Of a stretch of DNA of 7,277 nt, positions 1 to 5,246 are shown in pieces. The stretch spans positions 1-7,277 of the forward strand of contig CAAETG010000134.1 of NCBI GenBank assembly GCA_900758895.1. Reading direction: 5' to 3'. Positions within the stretch are counted from its first letter, which is position 1. Each line of letters opens with the position of its first letter. The notes beneath the pieces are model-generated. The model made no database searches. It was given only the letters and a program-made list of their open reading frames with translations, and was not told the origin of the DNA. The translations under genes and the position numbers were made by a program. This DNA is from Bacilli bacterium (lineage in GTDB: Bacteria; Bacillota_I; Bacilli_A; RF39; UBA660).

Positions 1-216
1 AAGTAGTTATTTTCTTTTATCATTCTACTTCAAAACAAAATCCATACTCTCTGCTTTAAAGTCAAATCGGTGACATTTTAACTAATGATTAACATTATAG
101 TATATGAATTGCCAAGAAAAGTATACACCAATTGAAAAATGAGGGTGGAATTTACTGGTGCAAATCATTATCATTTTTCTTATCTAAAAAATTATAGTTT
201 TTCATGAAAAAAATGC
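1..216. other. Non-coding region upstream of the str operon promoter
   Basis: No convincing gene is seen on either strand; the open stretches are short and resemble no family I recognise. An imperfect structure can form from GAAAAATGA (134-142) and TCATTTTTC (171-179), followed by a T-rich stretch. It could be a weak A+T-rich terminator for something upstream, but its 28-nt loop makes this doubtful. A 14-bp perfect palindrome, TTTTTCATGAAAAA (198-211), lies just before the -35 box. The A/T tracts at 186-213 resemble an UP element, as expected at a strong ribosomal-protein promoter (inference). The rpoC gene that often precedes rpsL in Bacillota is not adjacent here. Confidence 0.6.
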
Positions 217-246
217 TTGACATTTCATATAATATAATGTTATAGT
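217..246 (+). promoter_or_regulatory. Promoter of the rpsL-rpsG-fusA(-tuf) operon
   Basis: The -35 hexamer TTGACA (217-222) matches the sigma-A consensus perfectly. Eighteen bases later comes TATAGT (241-246, 5 of 6), preceded by TG at 238-239, which makes an extended -10. Transcription would begin near 253, giving a leader of about 90 nt. Two perfect TATAAT hexamers (228-233 and 233-238) also lie here, but only 5 and 10 bases from this -35, so they cannot pair with it. Using 228-233 would require the poorer ATGAAA (204-209) as -35. The call rests on motif spacing only. Confidence 0.7.
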
Positions 247-260
247 AGTACTGCGTTTTG

Positions 261-288
261 ATTTGGTTCTACCTAGGTAGAACTAAAT
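261..288 (+). promoter_or_regulatory. Leader hairpin / 18-bp palindrome in the rpsL 5' UTR
   Basis: GTTCTACCTAGGTAGAAC (266-283) is a perfect 18-bp palindrome. As RNA the pairing extends outward to a 12-bp stem (261-272 with 277-288, one G-U pair) capped by a CUAG tetraloop. It starts about 8 nt after the predicted transcription start. No U-run follows, so it is not an intrinsic terminator. Possible roles are protection of the mRNA 5' end, a regulatory protein site on RNA, or a DNA operator for a dimeric repressor; the sequence does not choose among them. Confidence 0.6.
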
Positions 289-301
289 TTAATAGTAATT
301 C

Positions 302-323
302 TGATACACCAGGATGTGTGTTA
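302..323 (+). promoter_or_regulatory. Second leader hairpin next to the rpsL ribosome-binding site
   Basis: Bases 302-309 (TGATACAC) can pair with 316-323 (GTGTGTTA) in an 8-bp stem with two G-U pairs and a 6-nt loop. The stem ends 3 nt before the Shine-Dalgarno site, so its folding could affect ribosome access. It is weaker than the first hairpin. Confidence 0.35.
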
Positions 324-326
324 ATT

Positions 327-336
327 AGGAGGGAGG
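327..336 (+). promoter_or_regulatory. Strong Shine-Dalgarno site of rpsL
   Basis: AGGAGGGAGG holds two overlapping purine-rich cores and sits 8 nt before the ATG at 345. It fixes that ATG as the start, not the in-frame TTG at 258, which would add 29 residues unlike S12. Confidence 0.9.
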
Positions 337-344
337 AAAAATAC

Positions 345-758
345 ATGCCAACAATTAATCAACTTGTTAAGAAAAACAGAAAGGATAAAACTAGAAAAAG
401 TAAATCACCAGTATTAAACGTAGGTTATAATGCTTTAGAAAGAAAACAAAATGATGCTAAGGGACCTCAAAAACGTGGTGTATGTACTCGTGTTGGAACT
501 AAGACACCTAAGAAGCCTAACTCAGCTTTAAGAAAATATGCTCGTGTAAGACTTTCTAATGGTAAAGAAGTAGATTGCTATATTCCAGGTGAGGGACATA
601 ATTTACAAGAACATAGTGTTGTCCTAGTAAGAGGCGGTCGTGTTAAGGACTTAATCGGTGTTCGTTATCACATTATTCGTGGAACACTTGATACTCAAGG
701 AGTTAACAATCGTAAACAAGGTCGTAGTAAATACGGTACAAAGAAACCTAAGAAATAA
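345..758 (+). CDS. rpsL: 30S ribosomal protein S12 (uS12)
   Basis: S12 is a small-subunit protein at the decoding centre that helps monitor codon-anticodon pairing. The 137-residue product has the Gram-positive length, about 14 residues longer near the N-terminus than the E. coli protein. Signature stretches include TPKKPNSALRK (54-64), GEGHNLQEHSV (82-92) and RGGRVKDL (97-103), and the tail is basic. Lys56 and Lys101 correspond to E. coli Lys42 and Lys87, the classic streptomycin-sensitivity residues. Asp102 is the equivalent of the residue methylthiolated by RimO in some bacteria. Residue 104 is Ile where the family normally has Pro (E. coli Pro90); substitutions there affect streptomycin response in E. 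coli. The gene is first in the str operon, and rpsG follows after 27 nt. Confidence 0.99.
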   Translation: MPTINQLVKKNRKDKTRKSKSPVLNVGYNALERKQNDAKGPQKRGVCTRVGTKTPKKPNSALRKYARVRLSNGKEVDCYIPGEGHNLQEHSVVLVRGGRVKDLIGVRYHIIRGTLDTQGVNNRKQGRSKYGTKKPKK

Positions 759-785
759 AAAATAATTTAAGAAAGGAGAATAACA

Positions 786-1253
786 ATGCGTAAAAGACGT
801 GCAATAAAAAGAGATGTTTTACCAGATTCTATTTATAACTCTAAATTAGTTACAAAACTAGTTAATACAGTTATGAAAGATGGTAAAAAAGGTACTGCTG
901 AATCAATTGTTTATGAAGCATTTGATATCATCAAAGAAAAAACTGGTAAAGAGCCAATGGAAATATTTGATCAAGCCTTAGAAAACGTAGAACCAGCTTT
1001 AGAAGTTAAGTCAAGAAGAGTTGGTGGATCTAACTATCAAGTACCAGTAGAAGTTAGCGAAACTCGTAAGAAGACTTTAGCATTCCGTTGGATCGTAAAT
1101 TATGCGAAAACAAGAAATGGAAAGGGAATGGCCATTAATCTAGCTAACGAACTTATTGATGCTGCTAATGGAGTTGGTGGCGCAGTAAAAAGAAGAGAAG
1201 ATACTCATAAAATGGCAGAAGCAAATAAAGCATTTGCTCATTATAGATGGTAG
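786..1253 (+). CDS. rpsG: 30S ribosomal protein S7 (uS7)
   Basis: S7 is the primary protein that nucleates assembly of the 30S head; it contacts 16S rRNA and lies near the mRNA exit channel and E site. The 155-residue product is full length and collinear with the family: basic MRKRRAIKRD N-terminus, ALENVEPALEVKSRRVGGSNYQVP (about 64-87), the RWIVNYAKTR helix (about 101-110), and the usual AHYRW C-terminus. The start has AAAGGAG at 772-778, 7 nt upstream. In E. coli S7 represses translation of its own operon by binding the rpsL-rpsG junction. Here that junction is only 27 A/T-rich nt, so the same mechanism is not evident. The stop TAG lies 6 nt before fusA, pointing to coupled translation. 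Confidence 0.99.
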   Translation: MRKRRAIKRDVLPDSIYNSKLVTKLVNTVMKDGKKGTAESIVYEAFDIIKEKTGKEPMEIFDQALENVEPALEVKSRRVGGSNYQVPVEVSETRKKTLAFRWIVNYAKTRNGKGMAINLANELIDAANGVGGAVKRREDTHKMAEANKAFAHYRW

Positions 1254-1259
1254 TGTGTT

Positions 1260-3332
1260 ATGGCAAGAGATGTTTCAATTGATAAAATAAGAAATATCGG
1301 TATCATGGCTCACATTGATGCCGGTAAAACAACATTTACAGAAAGAGTATTGTTTCATACAGGTATTACTCATAAAATTGGGGAAACCCATGATGGTGAG
1401 TCTCAAATGGACTGGATGGATCAAGAAAAAGAAAGAGGTATTACTATTACTAGTGCAGCAACTACTGCTCACTGGAAAGGATATCGTTATAATATTATAG
1501 ATACTCCAGGTCACGTAGACTTTACGATTGAAGTTCAACGTTCCTTAAGAGTACTAGATGGAGCTATTGCTTTATTAGACGCTCAAGCTGGTGTTGAACC
1601 TCAAACGGAAACTGTTTGGAGACAAGCAAACGAATATAAAGTTCCAAGAATGATATTCGTTAATAAGATGGATAAAATGGGAGCGGATTTCGTTTACAGT
1701 CTAGATACAATTGATAAGAGATTAGGTGCTAAAGCAAAAGCTATTGCTTGGCCTATTGGTGCTGAGTCTGAATTCAATGGTATTGTTGATATTTTAAATA
1801 GAAAAGCTTATCATTTTGATGGAAATGAACATGAAGATTATACAGAAATTGAAATTCCAAATGATTTAAAAGATTTAATCGAAGAAAAAAGAGCAGAATT
1901 GATAGAAACTGCTGTGGAATTTGATGATGATTTAATGATGGCATATTTAGATGGTGCTGAACTTGCTGTTGAAGATATTAAGAAAGCAATCCGTAAAGGA
2001 TGTTTAGCTGCTGAATTCTTCCCAGTTATGTGTGGTTCTGCTCTATCAAATATGGGTGTTAAATTTGCTCTAGATGCTGTTATTGATTACCTACCAAGTC
2101 CACTTGATGTAGAAGCAATTGATTGTGTTGATTTAAATGGTAATGATGTTAAAAGACATCCAAAAGATAGTGAACCATTTACCGCTTTAGCATTTAAGAT
2201 TATGACTGACCCATATGTAGGAAGGCTTTCTTTCTTCCGTGTATACTCTGGTGTTTTAAAGAGTGGTTCATATGTTCTTAACTCTACAAAGGGTGAGAAA
2301 GAAAGAATTGGTCGTATTTTACAAATGCATGCAAACCAAAGAAAAGAAATTACTGAAGTATATACAGGTGAAATTGCTGCAGCTGTAGGTCTTAAGAATA
2401 CTACTACTGCTGATACACTTTGTGATGAAAAAAATCCATGTATCATGAAAGGTATGGAATTCCCAGATCCAGTTATTGATATTGCAATTGAACCAAAGAG
2501 TAAAAATGACCAAGATAAGATGGCTTTAGCTCTACAAAAACTTGTTGAAGAAGATCCAACTTTAAGAGTTAAAACGGATCATGAAACTGGTCAAACTGTA
2601 CTTTCTGGTATGGGTGAGTTACACTTAGATATTATTATTGATCGTTTAAAAAGAGAATTTAATGTTGAGTGTAATAGTGGTAAACCACAAGTTGCTTATC
2701 GTGAAACAATTAAGACTGCTGCTGAATGTGAAGGTAAGTATATTAAACAATCTGGTGGACGTGGACAATATGGACATGTTTGGATCAAATTTGAACCAAA
2801 TCCAGAAAAAGGTTATGAATTCGTGGATGCTATCGTTGGTGGTGTAGTTCCTCGTGAATATATTCCAGTAACTGATAAAGGATTACAAGAAGCTATGGCT
2901 GGTGGTATCCTTGCAGGTTACCCTATGGTAGATGTTAAAGCTACATTATTTGATGGAAGCTACCACGATGTAGACTCATCAGAAATGGCTTTCAAAATCG
3001 CTGCTTCTATGGCTTTAAAAGAAGCTAAGAATAAATGTAACCCAGTACTTCTTGAACCAATTATGAGTGTTGAAGTAATTGTTCCAGATGAATATATGGG
3101 TAACGTTATGGGAGATCTTACTAGCCGTCGTGGTAAACCAATGGGTCAAGAATCTCGTGGAAATGCTTTATCTATTAAAGCAATGGTTCCTTTAGCAGAA
3201 ATGTTTGGTTATGCTACAAGTTTACGTAGTAATACACAAGGACGTGGTAATTTCACAATGACTTTAGATCATTATGAAGAAGTTCCTAAGTCTATTGCTG
3301 AGGAAATTATTAAAAAGAACAGTGTTAACTAA
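1260..3332 (+). CDS. fusA: Translation elongation factor G (EF-G)
   Basis: EF-G is a cytoplasmic GTPase that drives translocation of tRNAs and mRNA, and with ribosome recycling factor splits post-termination ribosomes. The product has 690 residues, close to the usual 690-705. G-domain motifs are complete: G1 AHIDAGKT (17-24), G2 RGITI (59-63), G3 DTPGH (81-85, with the catalytic His85), G4 NKMD (135-138) and G5 GSA (259-261). Domain II follows from about 285, domain III around 400-475, domain IV with the GGRGQYGHV stretch, and domain V with TSRRG and the YATSLRSNTQGRG region near the C-terminus. The start ATG lies 6 nt after the rpsG stop. The bases before it (TATAGATGGTAGTGTGTT) hold no recognisable Shine-Dalgarno, so translation probably depends on ribosomes finishing rpsG (inference). 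A hairpin straddles the stop codon. Confidence 0.99.
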   Translation: MARDVSIDKIRNIGIMAHIDAGKTTFTERVLFHTGITHKIGETHDGESQMDWMDQEKERGITITSAATTAHWKGYRYNIIDTPGHVDFTIEVQRSLRVLDGAIALLDAQAGVEPQTETVWRQANEYKVPRMIFVNKMDKMGADFVYSLDTIDKRLGAKAKAIAWPIGAESEFNGIVDILNRKAYHFDGNEHEDYTEIEIPNDLKDLIEEKRAELIETAVEFDDDLMMAYLDGAELAVEDIKKAIRKGCLAAEFFPVMCGSALSNMGVKFALDAVIDYLPSPLDVEAIDCVDLNGNDVKRHPKDSEPFTALAFKIMTDPYVGRLSFFRVYSGVLKSGSYVLNSTKGEKERIGRILQMHANQRKEITEVYTGEIAAAVGLKNTTTADTLCDEKNPCIMKGMEFPDPVIDIAIEPKSKNDQDKMALALQKLVEEDPTLRVKTDHETGQTVLSGMGELHLDIIIDRLKREFNVECNSGKPQVAYRETIKTAAECEGKYIKQSGGRGQYGHVWIKFEPNPEKGYEFVDAIVGGVVPREYIPVTDKGLQEAMAGGILAGYPMVDVKATLFDGSYHDVDSSEMAFKIAASMALKEAKNKCNPVLLEPIMSVEVIVPDEYMGNVMGDLTSRRGKPMGQESRGNALSIKAMVPLAEMFGYATSLRSNTQGRGNFTMTLDHYEEVPKSIAEEIIKKNSVN

Positions 3333-3394
3333 ATTTAACACATAAAATTTCGAATAATACTTGAAAAATATTCAAGTGTTAGATAAAATATAAT
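3322..3394 (+). promoter_or_regulatory. fusA-tuf intergenic hairpins and possible tuf promoter element
   Basis: Hairpin 1 pairs GTGTTAA (3322-3328) with TTAACAC (3335-3341), a perfect 7-bp stem enclosing the fusA stop. Hairpin 2 pairs 3355-3365 with 3371-3381 (11 bp, one G-U, loop AAATA). Neither is followed by a U-run, so neither looks like an intrinsic terminator. AGTGTTA occurs at both 3321-3327 and 3375-3381, so TAACAC (3336-3341) could pair with either copy. A perfect TATAAT lies at 3389-3394, but the nearest good -35 (TTGAAA, 3361-3366) is 22 bases away, which is too far; a separate tuf promoter is possible but not shown. Confidence 0.45.
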
Positions 3395-3404
3395 AGTAAA
3401 TATG

Positions 3405-3411
3405 AAAGGAG
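3405..3411 (+). promoter_or_regulatory. Shine-Dalgarno site that sets the tuf start
   Basis: AAAGGAG sits 8 nt before the ATG at 3420. It lies inside the six codons that would be added by starting at the in-frame ATG at 3402, so the upstream ATG is not the real start. Confidence 0.92.
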
Positions 3412-3419
3412 AAAAAAAT

Positions 3420-4586
3420 ATGGCAAGAGAAAAATTTGATCGTTCAAAAGAGCATGTTAATATTGGTACTATTGGACACGTTGACCATGGTAAAACAACT
3501 TTAACTGCTGCGATTACAAAATATTTTGGTAACTTTGTTGATTATGCTGATATCGATAAAGCTCCAGAAGAAAGGGAAAGAGGTATTACCATTAATACTG
3601 CTCACGTTGAGTATGAAACTGAAAAACGTCATTATGCTCACGTTGACTGTCCAGGACATGCTGACTATGTTAAAAACATGATCACAGGTGCTGCTCAAAT
3701 GGATGGTGCTATTCTTGTAGTTTCTGCTGCAGATGGACCTATGCCTCAAACAAGAGAACATATTCTTTTAGCTCGTCAAGTTGGTGTTCCTAAAATTGTT
3801 GTTTACATGAACAAATGTGACCAAGTTGATGATCCAGAATTACTAGATTTAGTAGAAATGGAAATCAGAGAATTACTTGGAGAATATGGATTCGATACTG
3901 AATGTCCTATCATTCGTGGATCAGCTTTAAAAGCCCTTGAAGGTGATGAAGCTGCTGCACAAAGTATCCGTGATTTAATTGCTGCTGTTGATTCTTATAT
4001 TGACGCTCCAGTTCGTGATACTGATAAACCATTCTTAATGAGTATTGAAGACGTATTTACAATTTCAGGACGTGGTACAGTTGTTACTGGTCGTGTTGAA
4101 AGAGGTAAATTAAATCTTAACGACGAAGTTGAAATCGTTGGACTTAAACCAACTAAGAAAACTGTTGTTACTGGTATTGAAATGTTCCGTAAATCACTTG
4201 ACTTTGCTCAAGCTGGTGATAACGCTGGTGTTTTACTACGTGGTATTGCTCGTGACGAAGTTGAACGTGGACAAGTTCTTGCTAAACCAGGAAGTGTTAC
4301 TCCACATCATAAGTTCAAAGCTAGTGTGTATGTACTTTCTAAAGAAGAAGGCGGACGTCATACTCCATTCTTCTCAAATTACAGACCACAATTCTATTTC
4401 AGAACTACAGATGTTACTGGTGTAATTGAACTTCCAGCTGGTGTTGAAATGGTTATGCCTGGCGATAACGTTGACATGACTGTTGAATTAATCGCTCCAG
4501 TTGCACTTGAAAATGGTACTAAATTCTCTATCCGTGAAGGTGGACGTACTGTTGGTGCTGGTGTAGTATCAGAAATTATTGAATAA
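3420..4586 (+). CDS. tuf: Translation elongation factor Tu (EF-Tu)
   Basis: EF-Tu is the abundant GTPase that carries aminoacyl-tRNA to the ribosomal A site. With the start at 3420 the product has 388 residues and begins MAREKFDRSKEHVN, the usual EF-Tu N-terminus. G motifs are intact: GHVDHGKT (19-26), RGITI (54-58, switch I Thr57), DCPGH (76-80, catalytic His80), NKCD (131-134) and SAL (168-170). Domain II contains GRGTVVTGRVERG, and domain III the near-invariant GGRHTPFFSNYRPQFYFRTTDVTG region. It is slightly shorter than the usual 394-396, mainly because the loop before switch I (about residues 34-46) lacks around six residues and one more is missing near 159-162. Both are loops, so function should be kept. 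It ends the str operon and is followed by a strong terminator. Confidence 0.98.
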   Translation: MAREKFDRSKEHVNIGTIGHVDHGKTTLTAAITKYFGNFVDYADIDKAPEERERGITINTAHVEYETEKRHYAHVDCPGHADYVKNMITGAAQMDGAILVVSAADGPMPQTREHILLARQVGVPKIVVYMNKCDQVDDPELLDLVEMEIRELLGEYGFDTECPIIRGSALKALEGDEAAAQSIRDLIAAVDSYIDAPVRDTDKPFLMSIEDVFTISGRGTVVTGRVERGKLNLNDEVEIVGLKPTKKTVVTGIEMFRKSLDFAQAGDNAGVLLRGIARDEVERGQVLAKPGSVTPHHKFKASVYVLSKEEGGRHTPFFSNYRPQFYFRTTDVTGVIELPAGVEMVMPGDNVDMTVELIAPVALENGTKFSIREGGRTVGAGVVSEIIE

Positions 4587-4595
4587 CAAAAAAAT

Positions 4596-4623
4596 AAGAA
4601 CCTAGAAATTGGGTTCTTTTTTT
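4596..4623. terminator. Bidirectional terminator between tuf and the HD gene
   Basis: AAGAACC (4596-4602) pairs with GGTTCTT (4612-4618), with further weaker pairs in the loop. On the + strand a T-run extends to 4623. On the - strand the hairpin is followed by the complement of the A-rich run at 4588-4594, interrupted by one base. It can therefore end transcription from both converging genes. The T-run overlaps the first two bases of the HD gene's stop codon (TAA, complement of 4622-4624). Confidence 0.88.
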
Positions 4624-5168
4624 AATTAATTTTTTCTAATTCGCTGTTAATAAATTCTTCATCTTTTTCAATTGCTTTTATGGTGTATTCAAATAGTTCG
4701 TTTAAGTCCATTCCTAGTATTTCGGCATCTTTTTTTATTGTTTCCCTACTGCAACCTCTAGCAAAAGTTTTATCTTTAAATTTCTTTTTTAATGTACTTA
4801 CTTCCATTCCTTGGGCGTTATGAGTAGGCCTCATGTTGATTAGAGAAGCTATAATTCCTGTTAATTCATCGGTTGCATATAAAACTTTTTCCATATAATG
4901 TGTTGGCTCAATATCGGAACATATTTGATATCCATGACTACAAACGGCGTGGATTAATTCATCAGTTGCCTTTGCTTCTTTTAATATCTCGGCTGCTTTT
5001 GTGCAATGCTCATTTGGATACATTTCGTACTGTTCCCCAAAATTCTTCATCTTCCTTCCTTTTTCTTGCAAATTCTTTCATTACACTTTCAACCATTAAG
5101 GCATGCTTTAAATGATAGCTTTCTTTATTATATTTTTTCAGTAATTCCCATGCTTTTTCTCTCTTCAT
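4622..5168 (-). pseudogene. HD-superfamily hydrolase gene, broken by a frameshifting deletion of the HD motif
   Basis: The intact family are small (about 185 residue) predicted metal-dependent phosphohydrolases of unknown substrate. The start is the ATG at 5168, with TAGGAG (5178-5183) 9 nt upstream. This frame runs 52 codons (MKREKAWELLKKYNKE..., first metal-ligand candidate His22, ending after EEFWGTV) and stops at TGA 5012-5010. The rest of the family sequence continues in another frame, resuming at EMYPNEHC from base 5026 and running through CSHGY, YATDELTG, KKKFKDKTFARG and ELGMDLNE-like segments to the TAA at 4622. At the join (about 5027) the family should have GLLHDxDY; those 8 residues are absent, equal to a loss of 23 nt. 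Both the frame and the catalytic His-Asp are lost. A 149-codon open frame from TTG 5071 covers only the C-terminal part plus unrelated N-terminal residues. An assembly error is the alternative. Confidence 0.85.
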
Positions 5169-5217
5169 TTTTTATTACTCCTATTTTATTTTAACAAATT
5201 CTTTTATTTAAGTCATT

Positions 5218-5246
5218 AAAAAAGTACATACTTGTTTATGTACTTT
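5218..5246 (-). terminator. Intrinsic terminator of the LCP gene
   Basis: AAAGTACATA (5221-5230) and TATGTACTTT (5237-5246) form a perfect 10-bp stem with a 6-nt loop. Read on the - strand it ends in a run of six T (complement of 5218-5223). The LCP stop codon (complement of 5236-5238) lies inside the hairpin. It separates the LCP gene from the HD gene downstream on the same strand. Confidence 0.82.

Noticed and set aside
1..23. Start of a divergent - strand gene (ATG at 23, MIKENNY...)
   Set aside because: Only seven codons are visible, the upstream Shine-Dalgarno is weak, and the codons resemble no recognisable protein.
30..100. GCAGAGAG on the - strand, like the AGAGA element of T-box stem I, with a TATAAT upstream
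   Set aside because: The bases after it do not form the expected distal hairpin, the TATAAT has no well-placed -35, and the rest of any leader lies outside the window.
141..166. AGGGTGGAA resembling the core of a T-box riboswitch on the + strand
   Set aside because: The ACCGCG part that should follow is absent, no stem I or T-rich GC terminator is seen, and the downstream gene is rpsL with its own promoter, not an aminoacyl-tRNA synthetase or amino-acid gene.
258..344. In-frame N-terminal extension of S12 from a TTG at 258
   Set aside because: The 29 added residues do not resemble S12, they overlap the leader hairpins, and the strong Shine-Dalgarno at 327-336 points to the ATG at 345.
2087..2446. 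119-codon open frame antisense to fusA
   Set aside because: It lies wholly within the conserved fusA reading frame and resembles no known protein.
3402..3419. EF-Tu start at the ATG at 3402
   Set aside because: It would translate the Shine-Dalgarno itself and add MKGEKN before the canonical MAREKFDRSKEH start.
4622..5071. A normal 149-residue protein starting at TTG 5071
   Set aside because: Its first residues are not family sequence, while the real N-terminus with ATG and Shine-Dalgarno lies upstream in another frame.
5188..5216. Promoter for the HD gene: ATGACT, 17 bases, extended TGT-TAAAAT on the - strand
   Set aside because: The match is decent, but transcription would start within the Shine-Dalgarno, leaving almost no leader; in such A+T-rich DNA this is likely chance.
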